Shown: positions 36,791 through 47,535, counted from the first letter of the stretch. The stretch is DNA of 64,000 nucleotides from Botryotinia globosa (GCA_014898425.1 RCSZ01000004.1:2170001-2234000), one strand, 5' to 3'. Notes: generated by a model from the sequence alone, not told the origin. Numbers and translations: made by a program.

Positions 36791-39315
36791 ATGGAGGAGT
36801 TTCCTATGGAGAACAGTGTAACGCCGAAGATATCTAAACACGGAAAGGCTTGTGTCAATTGTGCAAAAGCTAAGGTGAAATGCGTAGAAATGAATGGTGT
36901 TGCTGCTTGCGAAAGGTATGTACAGGTATATCACGTGATACGGTCCCGATTCCATGGTACTGGCCAGTTCTATCGGGGGGTTTCAGAATGCCGAGTCAAT
37001 ATTGCGCTCTTTCAATATGGTCATTCCGAGGTTGGTTGTTTTGGAATGGAAACGTTGTCCAACCTTCAGACAACACAATGTATTTAGAATTCATGTATTT
37101 GGTTGGAAAAGGGTGCGACAGTTTGCTGGCATGATTTCTCACTATCTCGGCCCTTATACGACTGAGCTATTCGAGAGGTAAACTGATACGCTCTAGATGC
37201 CATAGACTCACCAAGGACTGCCAGCCAATCACCAGGACAAAGAGACGAAAGCCGGTGAAGAGGACTACAGCTGCGAGAACTGCCGAGCTCGAGGAAAAGC
37301 TTGATGGGTTAGTTTCGTTATTGACCGCAGCTGCTCAAGATCAAAATATTCCGCCTTCTTCAACGGTATTATCAGATCATACTGTGGCGTCAAATCCTAG
37401 AGATGATACTCAGGCTTGCAAGTATCAGACTGGATCAAACGTTAGTAACCCACCCGTCAGGGGACTGGCAGCTGTCGACCTGAAACTTCCCGCCAATAGT
37501 TCCTACAGTTTGAACTCCATTCCTGTTCACCCACCTCTACCAGGACCGCCGGTTGGAAGACCTCTTCGTGAGAATAGTGGTGATCATTGTGCTACTAATA
37601 TACCCACGACAACTTCACCTACGTCTCTCGTTCCAACTGATTTAGCATTATCCCCGATAGAGGAAGAGAATGCTCTTTATTGCTTTCAGACTCATTCGGT
37701 AAAATACCTACCGTTTATCACCATACCACCAAGTACAAATGTCCATGGGTTCAAGAAAGAGAATCCGTTTTGGTGGTTGGCTATTGTAATGGCTACTGCG
37801 AAGAGTACTTCGAGACAAATCGCATTGGGTATACATATTCGCCAGCTTTTAGGTCAAAAACTACTTATTTCTGGCGAGCGCAATCTTGATCTTCTGTGGG
37901 GGCTCCTGACTTATATTGCATGGTATGTGAACTGAATGTTGGATTGAGGGTTGAATATTAAAATTGCGTAGGAGCCAATGTCATTACCAACAGAGACAAG
38001 TGGTGAGTCATAGTTGTTCACGTCCACAACTTTTCCTGTATTAAAAATCTTCTGACCCATTGCTCATTGCTTTATAGTGGAGTAGTATGATTCAACTTGC
38101 TATGGGACTAGCATTCGATCTCGGGTTAAACAAAGCACCACAGAAAGAGGCACCGCATTTGCTCTTGAACTTCGATGCCCGAGGATGCCCGAAGCCATTT
38201 ATATCTGCAGTCGGATCACAACAAGAAAAACGAGCTTTACTTTGCTTATACTCCCTAAGCTCTAGGTAATTTCTTTCGGTCTATTCTATGAGGCGTGTCT
38301 AATTTTGCTTAGCTTTTCATTGTATGTCCAAAAGATTGACACTCTCCGATGGACGACGTACGCAGACGAATGCTTAAAGATACTATCGGAAAAGCCTGAG
38401 TCTCCTCATGATACACTCATGACCCAAATTGTGCGCTTACAACTCATTCAGGAGCGCGTGAAAGACACTCCGTGGTACGACACAGCAGGTGATGGGAGTA
38501 TCGCTTTCAAAGCACCTGCTATTTTCTATTTGAAGGCTTTAAAAAACCAGATGGAAACATTTAGACAACAAATTCCAAATGAAGCTCGAGAGAACTGTAC
38601 GTTAACAGATGAACGTTGACCATGCATGACCAGTGCTAACAAATCACACACAGGTACTTTTTTGATGCATCTTTACAACACTGAACTTACGATCCACGAA
38701 GTCGCTCTCTCTAAAGAGCCTCATAGTGATTTGCCAGATTCTCAACGTCTAGAATCCCTTTGCATCTGTTTTCAATCTGTCAAATCATGGTTTGAACTCT
38801 ACTTTTCCACACCATGCAGAGATCACACATCATTTTCTTTCCCAATTTATACACACATGGCGCACTGTATGGTGGCTCTCTATCGTCTATCAGTATTTGA
38901 AGATTCGCAATGGGATGTCCAACTTGTGCGTCAACAACTTGATCTCTCGCTCGTTCTAGGTCAAATTGTCAAGACTTGGGAGAATGTCAAAGGTGAAGCT
39001 GGACTGGATACTGGATTAATCAAGGTAGACGATGTTGATATTTACACTTCTAACGCGAAGAGAATTGGATTGATTAAAACGTGGTGGGATGCCAAGGTGG
39101 CGGGAGAAGCTTCAAGTAACGTGTCAAGTGACAAGTTTGCGAATGTAAATGGGAGTGAGAATGCAAACGGACATATGGGCGGGGAATCCTTACCTCAGAC
39201 TCAAGGTCAGGGATTCGATCTCCCAACATTTAATATGGATATGGGAATGGAGTTATGGGATGATGGATGGTGGCAGGATGTTTTTGGTGCGTGGGGAGCT
39301 CAGTGTGATGGTTAA
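36791..39315 (+). CDS. Zn(II)2Cys6 fungal transcription factor
   Basis: Six exons (36791-36915, 37197-37922, 37972-38002, 38078-38265, 38313-38596, 38654-39315) give 671 aa. The DNA-binding cluster is C-x2-C-x6-C-x8-C-x2-C-x6-C, from ACVNCAKAKVKC through AACERCHRLTKDC, with a basic linker after it (TRTKRRKPVKR) and a short coiled coil (RTAELEEKLDGLVSLL). Intron 1 (281 nt, long for this window) interrupts the cluster just before the fifth cysteine. The middle part has the helical blocks of the fungal transcription-factor regulatory domain (MIQLAMGLAFDLGLNKAP). The C-terminus is acidic and Trp-rich (ELWDDGWWQDVFGAW), like an activation segment. It lies 930 bp upstream of a DHA2 transporter on the same strand, so it may regulate that gene; this is inference. 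Confidence 0.9.
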
Positions 39316-40246
39316 CTAGACCGGCTCTCGCTCGAACTTGAATACGTTACTAGGAAAGAATGATGTTTACAAGTGTTCTAGGAATTTCCAAAGAAACTGA
39401 GACAGTCTAGAATGGCATTTCAAGAAGGATCCAAAAGCCGAACTAGATAGATCGAGCTCCTCAACTCAATATTTATGTACTTTATGTAATCAACAACAAA
39501 CGATTAACAAAAAGATCACGAGAGAATGGATGGAATCCCAAAAATCGCTCCTTCCCGTATCCTAAAGCTTTTGTAAAATCAATGCGACACATGAAATTCG
39601 AACATTCAACTCCATAAATATCACGCTTTTAAAAACTCCACATACCAGACAAATCTCAATTCCCTTCCCTTCGATTCAATCTGCATTGAAATCAACACAC
39701 CCATTATAAAACCACACCATCTAATTCCAGAAACACAAATCCCCTACCCACCCAAAATCAAATCCATCCCATCCCATCTATTAAACACAAGACCCTCTAT
39801 AATCTGACACGCATATTGTCTGACACAAAGACACAGTAGGTAGATAAATATCGGAGTTTCACCCAACACTCGGCTCGGGGATTGTATATTTTGAAAATCC
39901 CCGATCCGGCCCAGAGACAGATTTTGTGGCTCTTTTCTTATGTTTGGAGTGGGTGGGTGGGTAGGTTATAAATATATAGATAGATGAGTGAAGGAGATTT
40001 CGTCCAACTGTATTTGTGTAAATCATTTGGTGATTTGTTGGGTTAAGGGATTAGAGTATCTAGGTAATTGTTTCGATTATTTTCTCAATTGATTTAGCTA
40101 TCTCTCGAGTGTGTATACTTCTATACTTCGGTTACCGGTGAGCATCTTTGAAGATTGGGGAACTATTTGAATACTTACAGATCTGACCTGAAGAATAGAT
40201 AGATAACTAACATCATAGTCCAGCTTCACTCATTACACACAATACG
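39316..40246. promoter_or_regulatory. Intergenic upstream of the DHA2 transporter
   Basis: About 930 bp. The left part is presumably the 3' UTR of the regulator; the right part is C/A-rich then T-rich and should hold the transporter promoter. No CGG-n-CCG-type Zn2Cys6 site can be named with confidence. GTGGGTGGGTGGGTAGG occurs near 39,950-39,966. Confidence 0.4.
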
Positions 40247-42702
40247 ATGTCTCCACCCAAAGATTCAAAAAACGAGGTCCAAGAAATCTCAAATCCACAC
40301 ACTCCATGCAGCTCAGAAGACAACAACCCCCCCAATTCAACACACACGATACCCATCTCACCCACTAGCAAATCCTCTGAAAAAGAAGAAATCACAAGTC
40401 TGGAGTCTCCTTCAAAAAGCGAATGTATTTCTCTAGAGAAAACGGATGAGATGGATAAAGTGATTGAAGTAAAGGGGGGAGAAGAAGAGGAAGAAAATGA
40501 AAAGTATGAATATATCTCGGGATATAAAATTTTGGTGGTCATGACTGCTATTACACTGACGACTTTCTTGGCGCTGTTGGATACGACGATTGTTGGTACT
40601 GTGAGTTTTTTTTTTTTTTTTTTTTTTTTTAGATAAGATGAGATTGTTAGGGGGGGTAGTATGTTCATTCCCTTTTGGTGTTCTGTTTTGGTGTTTGTGT
40701 TGATATCGTTTTGAGATTTGGTGGTTACTCGCTAGAGATGATGGCCAAGTAGCTATTCTGTGGGCAGCAATGGAATTGCACTCGAAGCTGGGCGGATTAT
40801 GGTATTACTCATCAATGAAGAAGTATGCTTCATCTCAGAATTCGAAATCATGACTTACACGTATATATACATACCCAACACAAAAAGTAAAAAGTCCAAA
40901 AACTAACCCAACATAACACGCATACAGACCATCCCCCGCATAACCTCGCACTTCCACTCCCTCCCTGACGTCGGCTGGTACGGAAGCGCCTACCTCATCA
41001 CCAACTGTTCGCTGCAACCACTCTCGGGAAAACTCTACACATATTTCCGTTCCAAACACGTATTCCTCTCCTTTTTCTTCTTCTTCGAATCCGGTTCTTT
41101 GTTATGTGGAACCGCCACTTCGTCCAATATGTTGATTGTGGGACGAGCGGTTGCGGGCATAGGCTCGGCAGGTTTGATGAATGGTGCAATTACGATTTTG
41201 ACGCATGCGGTGCCGATGGAGAAGAGGCCGGTGTATTTGGGGTTTATGATTTCGACGGCCCAGTTGGCGTTGGCGGTGGGGCCGTTGATTGGGGGGGCGC
41301 TGACGCAGTATGCTAGTTGGAGATGGTGTGAGTTGGTTTCTGTGCTTTTTGAGTCTTTTCCTGGAGATACATGATACCTCTTTTATTTGCTGTCTTGAGT
41401 TCTCACTTGAGTGTATTCTCTTACGATTGTTCTTGGTTATCAGCTTGAAATCCAAGAATCCTACACCTTTCATCATGTATCTTGAAGATGAAAGTCCCAT
41501 GATAACTGACAATAGCAGGCTTCTATATCAATCTCCCATGCGGCTTCCTGGTCAGTCTTCTTCTCCTCTCCATCACCATCCCAGAGCGTCTCCACCCCAC
41601 CGCCCTAACCCTCACCCCTCTCCAACGAATCCAACACCTCGACCTCCTAGGCTTCTTCCTCTTCGCACCCACCGCCATCCAATTTCTCCTCGCTCTAGAA
41701 TGGGGCGGAACAACGTATCCCTGGTCGTCCTCTCACATCATCGGACTCTTCATCGGGTCATTCTTCACTTTTCTTCTATTCCTCTACCGCGAATTTTGCG
41801 CTGGAGATGAAGCTATGATTCCTTTATCTCTTGTGAGTAATGCTGTCGTGTGGACATGCTGCTGTACGAACTTTCTGTTTATGGCAGGTATGTTGACATT
41901 GAGCTATTACTTGCCGATTTATTTTCAGGGGGTGAGGGGTGTACAGCCGACGATGAGTGGAGTATATACTTTACCGGGAATTTTATCACAGATGTTGTTT
42001 GCGATTATCTCGGGATTTGCTGGTATGTTCCCTATCTTATCTCTGAGATCGGAATCGGCAATTTGACGTTCGTATAGTGCAAAAAATAGGATATTATCTT
42101 CCCTTCAGTATTGTGGGCGGGTGTTTCGCCGCGATAGGATATGGTTTGATATCCACCTATACAGCCTCCACTCCAGCATCGAAATGGATCGGCTATCAAA
42201 TCCTTGGTGGAATCGGTCGTGGTCTCTCTATGCAGATGGTATATCAATCCCCACCTCTGTCATCTGTAATTGCATCACTGATTAAGTTATAAAAAAACAG
42301 GTAATAATAGCCATCCAAAACAACCTCACCGGGACCAACATCGTCATGGCACAAACCCTCGTGATATTTTTCCAATACCTCGGCGGGGCACTCTGTCTTA
42401 CTTTCGCATCTACAATCTTCGCCGCGAAACTCAAATCCGGATTGCGAGTATATGCGCCTACGGTGGATCCGCAACTGGTGATTGAAGCGGGCGCGACGGC
42501 GTATAGAAATGTGATACCGAAGGATCAGGTGATGAATGTGGTGACGGCGTATAATTTGGCGATTAATCATTGCTTTTACTTGGCGGCGGGATTGGCGGCG
42601 GGAGTCATGTTGTTTGTGTGGGGAATGGGGTGGAAGAAGATCGGGGAGAAGAGTGATGGGAAGAATGTGAAGGCGGGACAGGAAGGCGGGGCGGAAGTTT
42701 GA
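40247..42702 (+). CDS. DHA2-family MFS drug/toxin exporter (14-TM type)
   Basis: Five exons (40247-40600, 40928-41327, 41519-42022, 42078-42238, 42301-42702) give 606 aa. About 95 Ser/Glu-rich cytosolic residues precede TM1, which carries LLDTTIVGT, the DHA2 signature just before IPRITSHFHSLPDVGWYGSAYL. Other family marks are NMLIVGRAVAGIGSAGLMNG (motif A/B region), LGFMISTAQLALAVGPLIGG (motif C, antiporter) and WRWCFYINLPCGF. The C-terminus is typical (NVVTAYNLAINHCFYLAAGL). DHA2 proteins export drugs, toxins or metabolites by proton antiport at the plasma membrane. Intron 1 (327 nt) starts with GTGAG followed by 25 T residues. The gene follows the Zn2Cys6 regulator. Substrate unknown. Confidence 0.93.
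40606..40630 (+). repeat. 25-nt poly-T run in intron 1 of the transporter
   Basis: A run of 25 T residues starts five bases after the splice donor. It is the longest homopolymer I see in the window and is prone to length variation and sequencing error. Confidence 0.9.
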
Positions 42703-43604
42703 AGTGAAGATCGGAGGATGGAAATCTAGAAGATGGAAGTTAGAAGTTAGATTGATGAATGGTTACCATCCATCACCAATACAAAATATACTTGTACTTC
42801 AATACCATCGTCATGATGAGAAACGGCCAAAATGCGATAAACGTTGAATTTGCAAGGACCTTTTCAATGCAAAAATAAGAGATACACGACCCCAACCCAT
42901 CTCGTGTATACATCACCAGTAACCATCTATGTATGTATGCGTCTGTCTCCCGACTACCGACTACCGACTACCGCCCAACCTCATACTTTCAACGCACATA
43001 CAAACGCAGCTTGACCGTAGACGCTTACCCACTCGGTAGTATCTCATACAACATTACCAATAAACATCACCCCCTCCCCCCCCTCCCAACCACCCTCTCC
43101 CAACCTCATCACACGACCCTGCCCTGCACTGCACTGCACTGCACTGCACATCCGCGATCCGACTTCTGAATCACATATTGAATTTCCCCGCAACTCTTTT
43201 GACTTTATTTTGCCTTTCATGCATGCATGCGTGCATGCGTGCGTGCTTGTATGTATGTAGTTCACTCCTATCGTAGGTACTGTAGTGTACAGTGTAGTCG
43301 TGCATCCACGTCATCGATTTCTTCCAGTGTCGGTCATGTTATCGTCCAGCTCTTTTCTGTCATCTATCTATATCCATCCATATCCATCTCACCCATCAAA
43401 TCATCACATCAGTCAACCCATCAAGAATTTCGTCTTTGATTCGAATTATTGCGTATACACATACACATACCTACCTACTCACACACATATTTACATATAA
43501 TTATACACGAGAAACGCCACAATCAACCAACCAACTACCGAGAAAGAAAGATAAGATAAGATCAGCATCGCATTCTAGTAATCTTAGCATTCCCTTCCGA
43601 GAAA
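42703..43604. repeat. Repeat-rich intergenic region
   Basis: About 900 bp with clustered simple repeats. These are three CGACTAC units at 42,951-42,971, a C-rich tract near 43,067-43,100, about five TGCAC units at 43,124-43,149, a 29-nt alternating pyrimidine-purine run at 43,218-43,246 (CATGCATGCATGCGTGCATG and on), and ATCCATC/ACATAC words around 43,365-43,500. It must include the promoter or 5' UTR of the small two-TM gene. Protein-like frames here are artefacts of the repeats. Confidence 0.7.
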
Positions 43605-44773
43605 ATGTTCGAGGCACGACTGGAGAGGAGAGATCGCGTAAAGCCACAAAGCTGCGGGATCACTTCCGATGTGAAAAATGAGGATACGGTTCTTGATGCG
43701 GCGGGATTGTTTCCTATTAAGGTTTGTGGGATTTCTGATTATCTATTATTGTTGTTATGGAGGCTGGATTGCACGTGGATGTCACGTTTTGGTCTGTTTG
43801 ATTCATTGTTTTGGTTTTGGGATTTGGTAGGATGGGAATTGGAGGGGTAGTAGAGAGAAGGAGTTTTATTTGGGAAAGGCAATCGAAAAGTTTCGAGAGA
43901 TTCGCCGGTTCAAAGGGAAGGGATGATGCTATCGATACATGCGGATCCAAGTTGTCTCTATCCTCGCATAGCGAAAAGGCATCGACGACGACATCAAGAC
44001 ACCCTACCACTTAAATCTACTAGACCTCAACTTTTCATTCTCATAAAAAATCAGTTACGATTTCTGATCACCTTATCTACACAACCCCCCCCAAAACAAA
44101 CAACCATACTAACCCCATCCCCTCCCAGGAACCCTTCTTCGTCACCGCCAAATTCTGGAAACGATTTTCCGTCTACGCCTCCGTCATCCTCTCCATCGCC
44201 TCTCTCGTCATATCCTCCATCGCATCCCTCAAACCCAGTTCTGCTGCCGACATGAAAGGTCTATCATTCCTTTTCCCTTTACCTTTCCCTTTCCCTTTCC
44301 CTTTCCCTTTCCCTTTCCCTTTCCCTTTCCCTTCCCTTTCCCTTTCCCTTTCCCTTTCCCTTTCCCTTTCCCTTTCCCTTTCCCTTTCCCTTTCCCTTTC
44401 CCTTTCCCTTTCCCTTTCCCTTTCCCTTTCCCTTTCCCTTTCCCTTTCCCTTTCCCTTTCCCTTTCCCTTTCCCTTTCCCTTTCCCTTTCCCTTTCCCCT
44501 CCCTTCCCTCTTCCAATAAAATCAAACTAACCTCCTCTAGCCCTAATAGTAACCAGCATAATCATCAACGCCCTCTCCGTCACGCTATCCGCGCTCACCT
44601 CTCTCGATTGGCAAAGCCAGGCGACGACGGATCGAAAATTCGCGCTGATGTTGAGTCAGATTAGTCATGTGCATGAGGGGAAGGAGGGGGGGAGGATTGT
44701 GGTTTTGGGACGGGGGAGAGAGGAGAGGATCATGGGGGAGAGAGGGGGAATGGGCATGGGGAAGGCGTTTTGA
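43605..44773 (+). CDS. Small two-transmembrane protein, possibly SLATT-like
   Basis: Exons supported by splice sites and phase are 43605-43721 (ending LFPIK), about 43831-43920 (DGNWRGSREKEFYLGKAIEK), 44129-44258 and 44541-44773. The join between the second and third is not resolved: no good donor is visible before the in-frame TGA at 43,924. Two hydrophobic helices are clear, FSVYASVILSIASLVISSIA in the third exon and ALIVTSIIINALSVTLSALT in the fourth, followed by a cytosolic tail rich in Gly and Arg. A soluble helical N-terminus plus a TM hairpin is the layout of SLATT-type proteins, but I see no decisive motif. The last intron (44259-44540) is almost entirely a CCCTTT satellite. Real gene: likely. 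Family: uncertain. It could be damaged. Confidence 0.5.
44283..44498 (+). repeat. (CCCTTT)n hexanucleotide satellite, about 36 units
   Basis: A nearly perfect CCCTTT array with one 1-nt-short unit near 44,331-44,335 and decay at both ends. It lies inside the last intron of the two-TM gene. The plus strand is pure pyrimidine and the minus strand pure purine (GGGAAA), which can form triplex, i-motif or G-quadruplex structures. The minus strand gives a false Gly-Lys reading frame. Confidence 0.95.
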
Positions 44774-45238
44774 GATTCTTGGGAGATTTTGTGAATAGTG
44801 TGGTGTCTTTGGTGGGTAATGCATGGAGTGGTGAGAAGTGTGGATTTTCAAGTAATCTTGATTATATCTGTAAGTAGGTAAAGTATAGAGTGAGTCATTA
44901 TCCACATTTTCGACTTCGATGGAGATAGAGATGGGATTGGGAGTGGGCGCCTTGATAACGATAGATTGATAGACAAGCGTGTGTATTTTTGGCGTTGGAG
45001 ATTATAGCTTATACCTGGGAGAATGGATGGCTAGATTACATTGAGGGATCACGAACATGTATAACTGCATACCCAGATTCTTTCACATACTTGTATTAAT
45101 TAATAATTCACGATCCCAAGTTCATGACAAAATCAATATATGATAAAAAGTGGTCTAGAAATATGCATTTTATTTCAACCTCATCTCGTACACATTATCA
45201 ACACTCTACTTAGTTTTTCTAATGCAATACTTAGGTAA
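44774..45238. other. Intergenic between convergent genes
   Basis: These 465 bp between two converging genes hold the 3' UTRs of both the two-TM gene and NOC3. AT-rich near 45,080-45,180. No gene is seen. Confidence 0.45.
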
Positions 45239-47266
45239 CTATCTCAACCCAATCACATTCTTCTCCACCACTTTCATACCGTCTCGAACTGCAGGACAAT
45301 AATGTAGTCTTAACAATTCTCCTTCCCAGATAGTGCTTGCCATGGGATTACTTCCTTCCACTTCAGTACTACATCCATCGAACATTCCATCACCCTTTCT
45401 CTCTTCTGTATTCCAGAGACTCTTCACCTTGGTCTCGTGAATCTTTGCAACTTTGCCTAACAGAGCCATCATTGCGGTAGCAGATTTCTCGGGTAGTTGG
45501 AGAGAGCATGTCATGAGTTGTTTAGTGAAAGCCGCGATTCTGAGGGGTGGGACTGCGCGGGCAGCGAGGGGGGGTAAGAGAACCGAGGAGAGCGAGCGGA
45601 GGAGGAGAACGGTGGTGGTTTGAATGTTGACTTTATTGTCGGTTGTTGAGGGGGCGTTTGGATCTGGTAGATGGAGGGATTTGGAGGAGAGTTCGATGTC
45701 AGGGTTGAGAGATAGGGCGTGAAGAGTGCGGTAAAGATGAGTGATGAAGAAACTTAAATCTAAGCTTAACGAGGCTTGAGCTTTATGGGCGTCTTGACCT
45801 TCTAGAAGTGCGAATGCGGTGATGATACAGAGTAGAGATTCACGGGTGAGATTGCGAGAGGTTTCGGAGTCCTCGTCTTCTGCTTCGGTTTCCTCGAGAT
45901 CATCTCCCGTCTCGGCATGACCAATGAGATCTTTCAGCGCTTCGAGAAGATCACCGAAGAAATCTTGATTGATGAGATGGGCGTATCGAGCCAAACCCTC
46001 AAGTACAGCACCCATGAGAGATGGTGAACGAACTTTAAGAATGCGGAAATATGTCACAAACACTAGTTTCAAGGTTTCTGACTGCATTCTCTCGCGATCT
46101 TCGTGACTGACTGTTGCATCTGCTTGAACCATCTCCTTTTCAACTGCCTTCCGTTCCTTCATCAATTTTCGCTCCTTTTTGGTCCGGAATACTCTCTTTT
46201 CCTTGAGTTTCTTGCCTCCAAAACTGTCTTGCTCATGATCGACATGATTCGTTGACGCCTTTCCAGAGAATTCCGATAATAATCTTAAATGTAAGAAAGT
46301 ATTCAATACACTTTCGTCTACTCTGTATCCTCTTCCTTTCATCATTCTCGTTAAAATGTTCACCGCATCCAAAGATGAAGTTCCATCATCGTCATTCTTG
46401 AACAACGTTTCGATAGTCTCTCGACACTTGACGAATTCGGCGTCCACCTTTCTCGTACTGAGCTTTCCAACCAATATCTTCAAGAGATCTGATCTGAAAT
46501 TGAAATGGGGTACAGCTTCTAACAATGCGCATGCACAAGATATGGCAACCGTTGAAAGACCTGCGCCGCCATCACTCGTTTTTTGAGATTTTCCAGCGGT
46601 CGCGAGCCTGCCCAACTCCTTCACATATCCTTGATATCCTCCCACAAGAGCTTGTTCGTAGGCCCTCAACTTTCGCACCTCCTTTGAAACTTTCTCTTCC
46701 ATATTATCTTCCGATAAAGGTCGTATCCTATATCCTGGAATAACATCCTTATAAACAGCCAATTGTGTCGCCAATGCCAATTTCTTGATCGTAATGTTGT
46801 GCGATTTGCCAAATTCTGCTATGGCTCTAAATGCTCCTACATTTTCTTCCGGGTCTTCGTTTAACATCAATGCTATACGTGCCAATTCCTCCTTTGCTTC
46901 GAGAATCTGCTGTCGTATCGGCACAGAAGGCTTTTTCTCGACCTTCTCTTCGGGCTCCTCATCCTCCTCAACATCATCCGCACCAATCCATTCTAAATCG
47001 CTCTCCTCCTCATTAACTTCCACTGGCGCTTCCACTTGCTCAATTAATCCTTCCTTGGTCTTAATTGGCAATCGTGTACTCTCTTTCTTATCCTTCTTTC
47101 CTTTGCGCGGTCTCATTTCGTAATCCTGTTCTAAATTCCATTTCGAAGCCGTCTTGAAAAACGCATTCGAATTTGGCTCATTCTCTAACGTCGACGGAGA
47201 CGAATCTTCTGCATCATTTGGCGGAGGTGTAAGCTTGCGCCTCTTAACTGCTGGTACTTTTGCCAT
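45239..47266 (-). CDS. NOC3: Nucleolar complex protein 3 (Noc3)
   Basis: A single-exon 675-aa protein. It starts with a basic nuclear signal (KVPAVKRRKL), then an acidic segment (ESDLEWIGADDVEEDEE). The Noc3 N-terminal domain follows at ~115-220 with IRQQILEAKEELARIALMLN, AVYKDVIPGYRIRPLSE and EVRKLRAYEQALVGGYQGYV, which are the most conserved Noc3 blocks. A Lys-rich linker (KKLKEKRVFRTKKERKLMKE) leads to the CBF/MAK21-type C-terminal domain (LVFVTYFRILKVRSPSLMGA and on). Noc3 pairs with Noc2 in nucleolar and nucleoplasmic pre-60S particles and was also linked to DNA replication initiation in yeast. The gene is head-to-head with NIP7, another 60S assembly factor, with 269 bp between starts. 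Confidence 0.96.
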   Translation of the reverse strand: MAKVPAVKRRKLTPPPNDAEDSSPSTLENEPNSNAFFKTASKWNLEQDYEMRPRKGKKDKKESTRLPIKTKEGLIEQVEAPVEVNEEESDLEWIGADDVEEDEEPEEKVEKKPSVPIRQQILEAKEELARIALMLNEDPEENVGAFRAIAEFGKSHNITIKKLALATQLAVYKDVIPGYRIRPLSEDNMEEKVSKEVRKLRAYEQALVGGYQGYVKELGRLATAGKSQKTSDGGAGLSTVAISCACALLEAVPHFNFRSDLLKILVGKLSTRKVDAEFVKCRETIETLFKNDDDGTSSLDAVNILTRMMKGRGYRVDESVLNTFLHLRLLSEFSGKASTNHVDHEQDSFGGKKLKEKRVFRTKKERKLMKERKAVEKEMVQADATVSHEDRERMQSETLKLVFVTYFRILKVRSPSLMGAVLEGLARYAHLINQDFFGDLLEALKDLIGHAETGDDLEETEAEDEDSETSRNLTRESLLCIITAFALLEGQDAHKAQASLSLDLSFFITHLYRTLHALSLNPDIELSSKSLHLPDPNAPSTTDNKVNIQTTTVLLLRSLSSVLLPPLAARAVPPLRIAAFTKQLMTCSLQLPEKSATAMMALLGKVAKIHETKVKSLWNTEERKGDGMFDGCSTEVEGSNPMASTIWEGELLRLHYCPAVRDGMKVVEKNVIGLR

Positions 47267-47535
47267 TTTTAATTATGTCGCAAAAACTAATCGCGATAGG
47301 AAAATTGTAGGAAAGTTATCGATCGAAAAAAAGTTCATACAAGGGTTCTGTCGAAAATATTCTGAAGCGGGCACCAAGCGGCCGCACGCACGCTCACCTG
47401 CAAAAGAAAAAGTTTCCAGCCTTATCAGTAGGTAGGCCCGCCAAAAAAAATTCACAGGATCTCTGCAATCTAGAGCTTCAACTTCCATCTCGCAAACGTC
47501 ACGAACGATTATTATCCCACAACCACAATTCCAAA
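47267..47535. promoter_or_regulatory. Shared divergent promoter, NOC3 / NIP7
   Basis: The 269 bp between two divergent 60S-assembly genes. GAAAAAAAGTTC at 47325-47336 is identical to a 12-mer in the MRPL12/MDN1 promoter, and a GCGATAGG lies just left of it (47293-47300). Both resemble the A-tract plus GCGAT combination known from yeast ribosome-biogenesis promoters (RRPE and PAC elements), but not exactly. NotI-like GCGGCCGC is at 47,379-47,386. Confidence 0.55.

Noticed and set aside
40601..40632. A real 32-nt mini-intron ending after the T-run
   Set aside because: The sequence after it reaches a stop after two codons; joining to 40928 gives the conserved TIPRITSHFHSLPDVGWYG segment.
44283..44498. 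CCCTTT array as an internal telomere repeat
   Set aside because: Fungal telomeres are normally TTAGGG/CCCTAA; this unit differs at two positions and sits inside a gene.
44229..44525. 98-codon minus-strand frame of alternating Gly-Lys, and the opposite-strand Leu-Ser/Pro-Phe frame
   Set aside because: Both are direct translations of the CCCTTT satellite, which lies inside an intron.
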